Shown one piece after another: positions 39,139 to 52,000 of a stretch of DNA of 64,000 bases. The first letter of the stretch is position 1; each line of letters opens with the position of its first letter. Where the stretch lies: contig CAMZMU010000048.1 of the NCBI GenBank assembly GCA_947311845.1, positions 20,705,497-20,769,496 of the forward strand, written 5' to 3'. Both the position numbers and the translations under genes were made by a program. Below the pieces are notes generated by a model. That model ran no database searches, was not told the DNA's origin, and worked only from the letters and a program-made list of their open reading frames with translations. The DNA comes from Poa pratensis (lineage: Eukaryota > Streptophyta > Magnoliopsida > Poales > Poaceae).

Positions 39139-39672
39139 TGGATGGGAGAGAGGCGTTTTGACTCCCGGGTGCATATGCTCATGATATTTTTTTTCAATAT
39201 TAAAAAAATATGAAAAAACTTCTAAAAATCTGAAAAAAAAGTGGGCACAAAGATATACAAGTGTTCAACATTCGTGCAAAATTTCGGAAGGAATAAATTT
39301 CTGCGGTCCATGCAAAAAAACAAAATCTTTGTTTTGAAAAATGTATTTTTAAATCTCGTTTCGGCCACAGATTTTGTCTTTTTTGCACAGACCACATAAA
39401 GTGTCATTACCTTCCGAAATTTTGCACAAATATTGAAAACTTGCATATGTTTGTGCCCAAATGTTTTGAGATTTTTTCGAAGTGTTTTCATATTCTTTTA
39501 ATTTTGAAAACTATAACAGGAGCATATGCACCCGGGTGCCAAAGTGGATTTCTGACTGGATGGAGCGATTTGTGGGTAGTGTACCATGAACCATGTAACA
39601 CATCCTATCGGCTTTTTTAACCATAATTCCCTACAAAATTCTTGGGATTTAGAAACACTAGAGATGTAGACG
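39123..39672 (+). repeat. Duplicated block, copy interrupted by MITE
   Basis: Outside the MITE it matches 43951-44074: AAGCAAAGAAGCCCA, TGGAGCGATTTGTGGG, ACCATGAACCATGTAACACA and CTTGGGATTTAGAAACACTA. It lies downstream of the F-box gene. Confidence 0.8.
39147..39556. mobile_element. Fold-back MITE with 8-bp target duplication
   Basis: Long inverted arms contain CCCGGGTGCATATGCTC and its complement, plus inverted CATATG and CCTTCCGAAATTTTGCAC-type segments. The duplications TGGATGGG (39139-39146) and TGGATGGA (39557-39564) flank it. A related uninterrupted sequence at about 43965 (CCCACTGGATGGAGCG) is the empty site. The 8-bp duplication suggests a Mutator or hAT-type mobilizer. Confidence 0.75.
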
Positions 39673-39922
39673 CCATATAGGAGTTCAATCCAAAAGTAAT
39701 ATACTCAACATAAATGAAATAGAGAGCATGTATTCTTCATCACAACTGAATCTCCTAGGAGGAAAGGCGATGTTGGTAAGACTGACTAAGGTCGTGGATG
39801 GGTGTATAAAACTTTAGCACAATGATACGTTGCTTCTAAGATGACGGAGAACTTGTTCTGGACGGGAGCGCATCAACATAGCAAGGACGATAGGGGAAAG
39901 CCGCAATAATGTCGCTAGCTTG

Positions 39923-41753
39923 TTAATGACGGTTATGAGGATATATGGTACCTAGACACTGCATTCTTGAGGTGTGGAGATGGTACGCCATCAATGCGTT
40001 GCTGAATTTTAGAAGGAGCACGGCCTTGAATGGATGGTATCCGACAATCCAGCAGCCCCACCCGAAAAATTCTTCGCCTGGAATTGTATTGTTATCAAAT
40101 TCAATGAAGTTGTCTTGGTCTGAATTCCATGAATAGTCGGAACCATATGTACTCTCTAGTTCTTCATCCTCATAATCGTGATTGCTATGTTGTTCTTCGT
40201 TTTCTTCGCCTCGTGTCTCGTCATCCCAATCATGTTCTTCCTCCTCTTTATATTCTATGTTGTCATTGTTATCTTTTTCCTCTTCCGCTTCCTCTTCCAC
40301 TTTCCTCTTCTTCCCCGTTCTCTCCTTCCTGGTACTGTTACTTGTTCTCTAGAGTCTCATCATCACAATCATCATTGCTTTGATCATCACTATTATGTTT
40401 GAATAGGCTGAGTAAGTCTTTGCTGCTTTTGACCACCTCCCATGGCACCCTTAGTTGAACACTCATCAGATAATTCGTCTTGCGGTCATACTCTTTCAAG
40501 TCGGCCTCGCGTGCCAGTGTCCATCCTAAACGGTCATCGCCCGATTCACAGAGCTCCCATACTTCAAGTTTCAACTTTGTAAGTTCACATAGCAGATCCC
40601 TCTGTCGTTGCTTGCTAAGGACCTCTTAGGCAGTTGACATTGATACAAAATCTCGCGTCCGGGAGGTTGTTGCGGGAGCTGAATGATGTCATATGTCTTC
40701 TGTGTGCAACGCAGAATCATGAGGAGCCCACTGTGGCAGTGCACATAGAGCGAGCCGCGCCAGTACTCGGCCGACCACCAGGTCCTATCATACTTAGCAC
40801 GAGGTGCGGTCACCACATCGTAGAGGTCTCCCGAGGCAACTGCGCCCGGGCGTGAACTCCCGGCTCTCCCACTGGCCTGTCCGTGAAGAGAAAACTAAGA
40901 CGTGGAACAACTTTTCTTCTTCGGCGTGGTGCGGCTCATGCTGCTGTTCTTCAGATTCAGATGGTTGGTCTTCTCCAAACAGGTTTCGTACGGACTTATG
41001 CTCCCCATCGATCCAGCAAGGTCCTTTGGCGCGTGACGACCACTCATGCTGCTCTTCTTCGCGCTGTAGCTTTTCTGTGCGAAAGAAGAACACCTCGTGG
41101 TAATGTGCTGGATCGAAGGCGAGGAACATGCCCTCGGCGCTGCACGGCCATGGCGTTGGCGGAAGCGGGAGGCGCGCATACCGCGATGTGGCCGGGTTGC
41201 ACACGTAGAGGTTCATGGAACTGTTGTACTTGTAGGTGTCATAAGGTCCCGTGAAGAGCAACAAGCCATTGCAGTGCTGCTTCAGGCAGCAGTCCGAATA
41301 GTAGTCCCCAAAGAGACGACGGTAGGCGGGCTCGTCGGCGTCAGCGTCACGCGGCAGCGGCGGGCCCATAAAGGCAAAACTAGGGTTATTATATCCCCTG
41401 TATCTGGCGAATATGCCGGGGAACTCGCGCGGGAAGAGGAGGTCGTGTGCGTCGACGATGGAACTCCACCCGCGGCAGACGGACCTGGACACGGCGAGGT
41501 CACGGCCGGCGAGGCGTCGGAGGATGTCGAGTTGGAGGTCGTAGGGAAGGCAGATGCCGTGCTGTGCGTCCACGGCGCCGGACGGTTCGCACGTACAGAC
41601 TTGCAACCTCGGATCGGATCTGGCGATTGTAATCGAGGTTACGTAATACAGTACTTTGCGATGTATAACTGCCGTGTTGCCCCGTATACCGACTGGACTG
41701 TTCAGCGTCCGGGACAATATGTAAAGTGCTAGCCGAGCCAAACCTAACTTCAT
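39923..41753 (-). pseudogene. F-box protein gene with three frame changes
   Basis: The first ATG in frame is at 41753. The F-box (LPYDLQLDILRRLAGRDLAV, then SRSVCRGWSSIVDAHDLL) starts about 70 residues in, followed by an F-box-associated region with PATSRYARLPLPPTPWP. F-box proteins bring substrates to SCF ubiquitin ligases by binding SKP1. The reading frame shifts at about 40843 (+1 or -2), about 40577 (-1, in a T/A run) and about 40338 (+1 or -2). After each, conserved protein continues: TWWSAEYWRGSLYVHC, LEVWELCESGDDRLGW, then a long Glu/Asp tail and the closing GYHPFKAVLLLKFSNALMAY. Net length is divisible by three. It is either a recently disabled gene or one with sequence errors. The acidic tail (about 40190-40310) is a tandem Glu/Asp-rich insertion. 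Confidence 0.75.
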
Positions 41754-43188
41754 CTCTCTTTTTTTGATAAACCTAACTTCATCTTGGGACTTGGGAAGTG
41801 GCAACTACGATTCATTATTTGACGCCACGTTCATCAGGCCGGATCACCAGCACTTTGGAAGCTCTCATGAATTTGTAAAGGGTGAAAAAGGGGGGACATA
41901 TATATGTGCCGATTTAAGGCAGGTAGTAAACATGCCCGTGCAATGCACATATCCATTTTCAAACTCCAAAATACTTGAGAAAAAATAAGTTTAAATTTAT
42001 AATGATTCCCATGGTAATATATGTAATAATCTACATGAAAATAGAAAATCGGACAGAAATATGCTTTTAGGTCGATTCCTCCTATAACTTAAACTCTTGC
42101 AATTGTAAGCACAAATTCAATTGGGAACGTCAACATAAAATAAATAATTTATACCCACCCTGGAAGCACAAATTCAATTCAGAAAGAAAATCCTTCCATG
42201 GGGAAAATTGTGCTCAGGTTCAATAATGAACGATGTAGAAAATAAGAAGTTGATGCCATCGATTTTCGCTAAAGGTTCTGCCATAGTTGGACCTTGTAGA
42301 TAAAGAGCTCTTTTAATGAAGACCAAGATGCACGGCTATCTGGGCTAGCACTTAAAACATCTCGAGCTGGTAGCACTTATAGGTAATCTCGCTGGTTGTA
42401 CATCATTATAGTGGCACCTGGCAATATTACTTTTGAATTGAACTCCTATCTTAGCCACTGCAATCTGAACAAGGCATGTGATTTACCCTCAAACTCGCAA
42501 AAGTGTACTTATGTCGAGTAGTCATTGGGCATAAATTGTGTTAGTACAATTAAATTTGTAGAAAGCAAACCAGACGCGCAACATTTTCCATAGCACAAAG
42601 AAATTTCAAGGAACATCTTAGTTAGTTAGGTCTTTATTTTAGTTTGATTCTCTAAATTTACATAATTCTTTTTTAGTATGTTTCTTGATGTCACAAAGTG
42701 TATTCTTTGTTGCTATCAAGGACTATGGAGAGAAGAAAATTTACATCAATTGCATCTTTCATGGTTTGTAAATAAGGCACTTAATACCATATTATCTCTC
42801 CTTGTAGGTGAGGATGGTTTCATTTGTAATCAGATATTCAATACACAATTATCGGAAAGGTTTTATAAATGATGGTAAGGTGAAATGCCGAACTTGTGAA
42901 GCGACGGTAGTGGTAAAGAGAGGATGAGAGAATGAAAGTGGTGGGGTGAGTGGATTGAGAAAGACGCCCCTTGTTGCAAGGAGAGGGTAGTTAAGGAGAC
43001 ACGTGTGACGACTTAAAGGAACCAGGACAATATATGTATCCCATGGTCCAAATACTAGCACGATCGACACACGTTTCTCACATTACAACTATTGCTTCAT
43101 CGTTGAGCCTGCTTCTTTCTTCGTTATCCGGTGGCAACACACGGCCACTTAACTAGGTTCTAATTGTTGGATTCTGATTCTTTTAGAA
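41754..43188. other. AT-rich intergenic sequence
   Basis: F-box 5' flank, then AT-rich DNA. No supported gene or clear repeat. Confidence 0.4.
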
Positions 43189-43861
43189 CTAGAAGGACAC
43201 CCCGCGCGTTGCAGCGGGTATCTCTTAAGAAATTTAATAAAACACATGAAACTTGAAGTTGACTAAATAATATGCAAGATTTAGTTAATCATGATAGTCA
43301 ACGGGCTAAAAAATTTAGACATCGAATGAATGTGTGGTTTATAATTTATAGATTGTTATGGTTTAGGAGTATATTTGATTGATACAGATAAGATTATATC
43401 AACCGGTTGAAGAAACAGATGTTGTGGATGGCTTGCATGAAGATGACATGGACATGGCCTCATAATAATTCTAGAATTTTTTTGAGTGAATACATATAAA
43501 AGAGCCCATAATTTTGAATAACAGTTATATGATTTTCATCATTGAAAATAATTGACAAAAAGTTCATGGGCGAAACTAATTGCGGTGTTCTAGTTGCACA
43601 TGATTTACTTGTGTAAGTACATAGCGGCATGGTGTGATCTTATCATTCGAACTTAAAAAAAACATTATGTGGACAATTTGATGGGCTAAAAAAAGATGAT
43701 GTGGATTCTTGCATGTAGAGATAGAAAATAATTAATGGAGGTTAATGGGATGACATGGACAATTGATTGGCTAAAAGAGCAAGTGATGTGGATAGCTTGC
43801 ATGTTGAGATAGAAAAATATTAATTACACTTAGTGTGGTTTTGCTTTATAAGAAGTATAGA
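43189..43861 (-). mobile_element. Complete small non-autonomous Helitron
   Basis: Read on the minus strand, it starts TCTATACTTCTTATAAAGCA at 43861, preceded by A, and ends with hairpin CCCGC...GCGGG, the spacer GTGTCCTT and CTAG at 43192-43189, followed by T. The A/T host dinucleotide, TC start, and hairpin plus CTAG end are the full Helitron signature. The 673 bp are AT-rich and non-coding. Confidence 0.8.
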
Positions 43862-44706
43862 TAGATAGATTGATACTTGTGATTTGGTTTATCTTTCAAT
43901 GACCACTTAACCATTGCTTGGGCTTTTGTGCTTGACTATTTATGTTCCCAAGCAAAGAAGCCCACTGGATGGAGCGATTTGTGGGCTAGTGTACCATGAA
44001 CCATGTAACACATCCTCTCGGCTTTTTAAGCATAATTCCCTCAAAAAGTCTTGGGATTTAGAAACACTAGAGATGGTATTCATGCCGATCTCATCAATGT
44101 CCCAATGGGGACAAGGGCAAGAAGGCAAGAAGTGAAAGTGCCTACATCCTGTGATACTTAGTTTTGACATGAAACCAATTATCATATCTAGCAAGGAGTT
44201 GAGCAATCCCGGTAATGATCATGCCTCATGTATTGTCCCACGACAGCACCATTCTTTCGAGTACAAACACGTATCAAGCATTGTTGGGTTTGTTACAGTT
44301 GTTAGGATTATAATTTCCGGTGAACATGGATATGTCAGCAAAATAATAAAAAAGCAAATTGTTTTTAAAATAAATTCATACATTTCTACTTTAAATATTT
44401 AAGGAAATTGATCATAGACTCACAATAATAGGAGATCACAAAATACCGAAAGTTCTAAGGAAATAGCATACTAGAAAATTGTAAAGCCGACCATGTTGTA
44501 AACTCATATAAACAAACACTGCATATGACACCAATAGATAATTAGATAGAAATGGAGGAAAAAATCTCTTGAGAAAAACATATACTCTTATATTGTATTA
44601 TGTAGATCATTTTAAGAAAATAATAATGACAAGTATAAACATTTTCAGCGTTTCCCGAACTCTTATCCAAGACAAGTACGCCAATGGAGAAAGAGAACCA
44701 ATGAAT
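43862..44706. other. Duplicated block and subtilase 3' flank
   Basis: 43951-44074 is the uninterrupted copy of the block at 39123-39672. Left of it, the 30-base word around 43920 (GCTTGGGCTTTTGTGCTTGA) is the inverse of 39103-39125, a local inversion. The rest is AT-rich. Confidence 0.6.
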
Positions 44707-47700
44707 TTAAGATGTATCTGCGATGAAGTCTTCTATCACAGTCCGTACAGCAATAGGAATTCTCACCGAGTACGCACTTTGGTCGGACCATGTCAAACTC
44801 CCAAATGTGTATCCACCTTGCACTCTTTGCTTCGCTGTAAATGTTAATTTAAACGCCACACTTGTACTGCCACCTGCACTGAAACTGATCACAGATGGCT
44901 CCACGGATACGTCTACCCCTGCTGGAGCTTCAATAACCGCTCGATAAGTTGCTTCCACCGGCCCGACGTTAGTGACAGTGCGCCACACATTGACCTGGTT
45001 CTTGAGGTCATGCACACCGATTGATGGGAGATTAAGGTTGAGCTGGTAGGACTCGCAGCCATCTAACAATCCAGTGGTACAATTAAAGAATTTTGTGTAC
45101 TCTTTGACATCCACGTCGTAAACCAAACCGGGGTCGACAGCCTTGTCCGGGTTCATGTGGCCACCACCGAAGTCAAAGGGGTCAGCAAGTTTCCTTGGAA
45201 CACTGTCTGCTTGGATCGGCATACCAAAACGATCAGTTACCGAGGCTGCAAAGAGATCCCAAGAAACGATCTGAGTTAGTCAAAATTACGCTGAGTTATT
45301 TGGTAGAACTTCTGCTATGTTGTTGGTGAATACCTGTGGTGACAATGGCAGACTTGATCATGGCAGGCGACCAGTCAGGGTGAACCGACTTGAGCAGCGC
45401 GGTGACCGCCGAGACATGTGGGCACGCCATGGATGTGCCGGATTTGAACACGTAGGAGCCCTTCTCGGCTGCCAAAATGCTGACTCCGGGTGCAGTTACG
45501 TCGGGCTGTCCAAACATATCAGATAATAAAAGTTTTAGAGTCTAGATAACAATACCACAAGTAAACTCTTTGCGCATATCACACTTTGAATGTTATGTGA
45601 ATATATATCGTCCCAAACAAGCATGTTGAAATATACCTTGACTAAGCCAGGGAAGAGGGGACTTGGACCTCTCGACGAGAACGAGGCCACCCTGGGCGAC
45701 AGCACGCCATTTCCAACGACGGTTACCGTAGGAGAGACCTTCACCACCGGACTCCTAGCATCACACAGGATATACTTCGTGAATACTTTGAGAAATTGAA
45801 GAAAGAAAGCACGTTCATCCTGCGTCAGACAACGCGACAAGTAAGTAAGCTCTCACCCTGTGATGGTCATATACGAAATGATCCTCTGTGCGATCTCAAA
45901 ATCCACCAGTACGCAGGGCATGATGCCTTCACACCTAGTGAGAATTTCAAGAAGGTTGAGGTTGTACTGTGCAAAGATGAGTCCCTTGGCGCCGGCCACG
46001 TCGGTAAGATTGATGGCGGCCGGAAGTGCTACCAGGGGAGGCCTGGATTGCGCATCCGCCGGTGAATAACACAGGACGATCTTGCCGGTCACGTTTCTCG
46101 ACGCCACTGACTTTGCGTCGCAGCTGCATAAAAGTGTTTGCAGAAAAGGTCATGATGTCTGAGTCGTGATTAACTACAAAACGAGCATGCCAAGTGACTG
46201 CTTCATCTCACTTACCTCCCCGCAAAAACAAGGCCCTCAAAGTCGCTGCTGACCAAAGATGCATTGTACTGAAGAGATTGCCCCTGCGTTTGAAAGCGAG
46301 CACAGATTAAGGAGCCATCAATAAAGGTAAGGAAAGCTTCAGCCTTCAGGGTCGATCTAAACATATTTTGTTTTTTAAGATTAATATAATTGTTGTTAGT
46401 TTCAAGCCTGCCGAGTCAAGTTAATTTGTCAAAACTATCTGATGAACTATCCGTACACGCTAGACTGCATCATAGCCGTGTCAAGTTGATCATCCCTGGA
46501 ACATTAAGTAGTTAATTAACTGAAGAAAGATTGTTTGTACTCACCACCAGCTTTTCTTTGTTCCCGAGCGATATCAAGGTCGGGAAAGCCCGGTCAATCG
46601 TGCTAGCAGCCACCGTCGTGACCCATGGCACGGCATTCGAGACCGTCTGCGGCACAGGGCCGTCGTTTCCGCCGGAAAAAATGACTGAAATTCCTCTCTG
46701 CACAGCATGCAACGTCCCGGGTATCTCATGACTGGCGCCGCCTCCCAGCGAGAGTGACAGGATGTCCACGCCGTCATGTATAGCATCGTCGATGGCCGCG
46801 AGGATCGCTGCGTCAGGGCAACTCCCGCCCTGCCAGCACACCTTGTAGACACTGAGCCGCGCACGCGGCGCCCCGCCACGTGCCACGCCAGTGCCTAGGC
46901 CTCCATAGCTCACGCCTTGCACCTCCACGCCGGCGATAGTCGAGGCGACGTGCGTGCCATGGCCGATCAGGTCCCGTGGCGAGTTATATTCGCTCTTGAG
47001 CACCTCGGCGCTGATGCCACTGCTGTACCACCGAGCGCCGATGATCTTTCTGTTGCAACTCGTGGCGTTGAAGTACTGGCCGGTCTGGCACTTCCCTTTC
47101 CATCGCGCCGGCACAGGGCCATACCCATTATCGTCAAAGCTTCGTGATTCAGGCCATATGCCTGTTGTAACAGAATCATGCATATGCATGCATAAGTTCA
47201 ATTACTGCCCAATCATTATGTTTTCTTATGTTTTACTCTCTCCGTTTTAAATTAGATGACTTCTATTTGCCCACATGTGGATGTATCGAGACATGTTATA
47301 AGTATAGATACATCCAGATTTGGACAAATAGAAGTCATCTAATTTAGAACAGAGGGAGTACATTGCTTGAGGTGTGATTGCAAACCTGAATCGATCACAC
47401 CGACGATTACATCTTCACCATACTTTGCTCTTTGGAGGAGGCCCGATTGCTGTGGTGGTTGGTAAGAGTCAAGGCCAAGGAAGTCCCAGCTTCGAGTTGT
47501 GTGCACTTTGTGAAAAGTGTTAGGCTTCACAGTGATAACTTCAGGGAAGTCTACATTCGGAATGGGTTGCTCAGTTTACGTCGATCATGCCAATAAGATG
47601 AAGATATGCCATCTCAGTGTTGACAACTACTTACTTGCTAGCGCCTCAGCTTGAGATTCGGTCAGCATTGCAGCGAACCCGGAAAATCCATGCTTGTAAC

Positions 47701-48078
47701 TGTAAACTATCGACTTGACAGCTTCATCCTTACTGTTGCAGATAGAACAATATGTTAGCAATCACTTCTTTTGCATGCTAACAATAGGTAACATGAAGTA
47801 TTACAGGCTAGTACCTCCCAAAAACAGAGGTTAGTATGTCATGGTGTGACGTGGTGACCACGGATGGATCATCATGGTTCTTGTCCCCCATATAGACTAT
47901 GTAGAGCTGAGATTTTGTGCAATAAGTAGTCGAGAAACAGTATAAGAACAAGCTCGGTTAATGCGGAAACAATACAAAGTTAAGTCAGGAAGAATCTTAC
48001 TTTGCTCGACGCATTAGCTGAAAGAGGCAGCATTGTCACCAGTAGTAGAGCCCAGCAGAATCCTGTTCTTAAACCCAT
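44707..48078 (-). CDS. Subtilisin-like serine protease (subtilase, SBT3-like)
   Basis: Ten exons, all in phase with GT/AG: 48078-48001, 47906-47815, 47732-47635, 47550-47386, 47161-46545, 46283-46216, 46123-45857, 45754-45637, 45505-45334, 45245-44707. They give 737 residues, normal for plant subtilases. A signal peptide ([20 protein letters not shown]) targets it to the secretory path. The I9 propeptide is [12 protein letters not shown] to [16 protein letters not shown]. The catalytic triad is Asp in VIVGVIDSG (about 142), His in GHGTHVAST (about 215) and Ser in [10 protein letters not shown] (about 526). A protease-associated insert (NVTGKIVLC to GAKGLIFA) and a C-terminal fibronectin-III-like domain ([19 protein letters not shown]) follow. 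The sequence resembles SBT3-type grass proteases. Intron 4 holds a Stowaway MITE. No frameshift was found. Confidence 0.95.
47236..47358. mobile_element. Stowaway MITE in subtilase intron 4
   Basis: The 123-bp element has inverted ends CTCTCTCCGTTTTAAATTAG and its near-complement, and TA on both sides (47234-47235, 47359-47360). It can fold into one long hairpin in the pre-mRNA. Confidence 0.85.
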
Positions 48079-49085
48079 GTCTGATTCCGGGAAGAGTGTT
48101 ATGTGCTTGTGGTTTGCTCGTTTGCATGTATGGTATGTATTTATAGCAGCCAGAAACAACCATAGGGTGCGAAGAGAAGTTCAAACAAAGATAAAGAAAC
48201 GGTGTTGTTAGGTAACACACGTGAGAAAGAAAGACTAGATCAATATCCTTATTCCTTACAGGAAGAGCCGTGTCTTTTCCTTTCAAAGGAAGAAGCAAGC
48301 AACTTGCTTTGATATGGTCCGCCGTGAGTAAACAACTGATGGTACCAGACCGGGTATAATATTCTGTTCTCTGATGTAATGACCTGATCGACTTCCAAAC
48401 AAGGTTCTGCTACTCAACGGTAATTATCAACCATCGGAATACGCGTCAGTAGGTAATACGTAACAAAGTTGACATTCAAAAATATAGTTGGTACTTGGTA
48501 GACAACGATTAAACTCATTGAAACACTCCACATCTAAAGCAACGTGCGCATATCAACTCTGGATGCCTCCGGATGCACCCGGCTGGAGGCGGTCGCTTTG
48601 AATATCTACTCCCGGGGTACCTGGCAGCTGTCTAGAAGGATTCAAGACGTTTAAGAAGATATACACTTGAGATGCTCTTTTGTTTTTCTTCTTTTTAGCG
48701 TCAGCACTTTTCATTTACTTTGGCATATTTTGAACTTGAGCTTCAGATGTAAACTCTGATACTTTATGACGATGCAATAAAAGTCGTGTGCATCAATTGA
48801 TGCATAGGTTGGGGCTTCTCCCCTTTTCTAAAAAAAATCTAAAGATTGGTCTGGATCTTTCTTTCTTTTTGTGACAACGATCAAACACTTTATTAATTCA
48901 TAGCATCATATTACAGAGTGTTTGAGGATAATCTCAAGAGCCTCACCGTGATATATATAAAAATGTAGAAAGGTCACCAGAGGCGATTCCGGAGTGCTAA
49001 GTGAGATTCAGAGATTGTTCTGACATACATAGCTATATACAAATACCCAGAAACCATGTGTGCTCTTCCCAAGTAAGGCTCCGGT
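48079..49085. other. Subtilase promoter side; retroposon tail; ML gene 3' side
   Basis: About 48570-48833 looks like the 3' end of a LINE-like retroposon (AATAAAAGTCGTGTGCATCA, GGGGCTTCTCCCC, then poly-A). 48870-49085 should hold the 3' UTR of the ML gene. No ORF. Confidence 0.4.
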
Positions 49086-52000
49086 TTAGATAATAGCCAC
49101 AGGGGTAATGAACCCGATGTTGAACCCGAACGAGATGCAGGTCAGTTCCTCGTTCTTGTCTCCCAGTAGTTTCATCTGCAGACTGTAAGAACCCTGAAGT
49201 AGCACATTACAACACAAAACGTCAGTGTGACATAAAGTAGCATGTTTAAGGAGTAATTGGACCACCTATTAAGACTCTCGTATACGCAAGCGCTGCAGGC
49301 AAAGAGTATATACACAGGTTCAGCATCAAAGCTGGATGTGGACTGCAGGTATGCTTACTGGTGGGGTGAAAGACGGTAGAGTTTGTTCGCTGGCTAGCAC
49401 GAATTCACCGGTTGCGGGACAAGGAGTCCCACTACAGAAGTCATGAGTCTCCGAATGGACATGGAAAATGAAGTATGTCACATCTATCACCAGCTTCCCT
49501 TTAGTGATGCTTTTATCTGCCAGGTGAAAACAGCAGTGAAAATGTACCATGAGGACTCGGAGGAAAGAACCAGCTAAGGAAAAATGTTGTTCACAAAAAC
49601 TAACACTCTATCTAAGAACAAAATATTACATTAACTGTGTGTAGATTGTAGATATTAGTAGCAGATCCTGAAATGTACCCCCAACAGACAATAATCTACA
49701 CTTCAACCGAAACTAGAACAAGATCTAGAGTACAACAACAACAACAACAACAACAACAAAGCCTTTTATTCCCAAACAAGTTGGGGTAGGTTAGAGTTGA
49801 AACCCATAAGATCTCGAAACCAAGTCATGTGCCAGGTTCTGGCACATGGATAGCTAAATTCCACGCAGCCCTATCCATGGCTAATTCTTTGGTGATATTC
49901 CAATCCTTCAGGTCTCTTTTAACCGACTCCTCCCATGTCAAGTTTGGCCTACCACGACCCCTCTTAACATTCTCATCCCGCTTTATCCGTCCGGTATGCA
50001 AAGGCGCTTCCGGAGGCCTACGTTCTATATGACCAAACCATCTTAAACGGTGTTGGACAACCTTCTCTTCAATCGGTGCTATCCCAACTCTCTCACGTAT
50101 ATCATCATTCCTAACCCAGTCCTTTCTTGTGTGGCCACACATCCATCTCAACATGCGCATCTCCGCTACACCTAACTGTTGGATATGTCGTCTCTTGGTC
50201 GGCCAACATTCTGCGACATACAACATCGCCAGAACAAGATCTAGAGTATAAATAGTAAATTCCTTCCAGTCCCTAAGGGCACCTCCAACGGGCTGGCGCA
50301 TAGGGACACCGAAATGTGTCAGAGTTGGTCCGTTTGGGGGAGGACCGCGGACACATTTTGGGCCTTTGTCCGTTTGGGTTGGAGGTGCCCCCAACGGCCT
50401 GGCGCATGTTTGCCCACTCGTCCAGAATTTGGCTTTGCTTTTTCATCAAATAGTCCACAAATTTGTGAATAAAAAACAGTAGTAGTTAACAATGTTTATT
50501 ATTACAATAAAAAGTTCATAGACTGAATAATAAAAAGTTCATAGTAGTCAACAAAATAAAGAGGCCACGACTACTAGTTTCCGAAGTGAGTCCACACATG
50601 CTCGACCAAATCCTCTGGAGCTGGATGTGTATAAGCTTGTCCTGCATCTCATCAAGCACATGAAGATACTGCTGGAACGACACTGGCCCCGGGATCGGCT
50701 CAACCAACTCTACCTGAAATTCTCATCCTTGATCGAATAGCTTCGCGTCATCCCGCTCAACCTCCGCAATCATGTTGTGCATGATCACACAAGCTTTCAT
50801 GACCTCCCACATCATCTCCGGGCTCCATGTTCTAGCAGGATGCCGCACAATGGCAAAACGAGACTGGAGCACACTAAATGCTCGCTCCACATCCTTCCGA
50901 CAGGCTTCTTGGTGTTGAGCAAATTTGGGAATCTTCTCTTGGTCGGGTCTCCGGATGGTCTTCACAAAAATTGTCCATGAAGGGTAGATGCCATCAGCCA
51001 CTTGTTGTATTCATGCCCATTCACCTCATAGTTGACAATTGGAGCATCGCCGTTGACAACCCTATCGAATACCGTTGACCAATGTAGCACATTGATATCA
51101 TTGTTGGAGCCAGCCATACCAAAGAATGAGTGCCAAATCCAAAGATCCTGGGAAGCCACTGCCTCAAGTATGACCGTGCACTCGCCGACATGACCCTGGT
51201 ATTGTCCCTGCCAAGCAAAGGGACCATTCTTCCACTCCCAATGCATACAATCTATGCATCCAAGCATCCCAGGAAAGCCCCTGCTCTCATTCATCTTCAG
51301 AAGATGGGCAGTGTCTTCAAAGTTGGGTTCCCTCAAGTACTCCTCGCCAAACACCTGAACCACAGCTTGACAGAAACGATACATGGATTCCAGGCAATTG
51401 CTCTCGCTCATGCGCAGATACTCATCGACAAGATCACCAACCACTCCATATGCAAGCATCCGGATAGCTGCAGTACACTTTTGATACGAGGAGAAGCCAT
51501 ACATCCCTGTTGCATCAGGCTTCGCCTCAAAGTAGTCATCATATGCCCTCACCCCTTCCAGCAGACGCATGAACAACGGCTGTCCCATACGAAAACGGCG
51601 ACGAAAGACATCGGCCGGATATGTTGTCTTCACCAGGTTGAAGTAGTCCTTCCAAAGCTGGAGGTGGCCTTTGTCTCGTTCACGATCCAACGCGGGTGCT
51701 CGCCTAACGACAGACCCGACATGGGTAGGGTAGGCACTCTCGTTGAAGTTGTAGACGAGAGTGGCCGCGGCCATCATGACATCGGTGTCATTATCCGATG
51801 ATTCATCCGACGTATCAATGAAGGTTTGATATAAGAACTCATCATCGCTATCCATCTACAAGAAAGGAATAGTAAGAACATGCTACACCATTTGCACTTC
51901 TCTGAATGCAAACAAGGGACATCAATTTTTCATACCTTTGGTCGGACAATCCATCGAGCACCTTCATGGCGGTGGACTTCGCGGCCGAGTCCGAGACACA

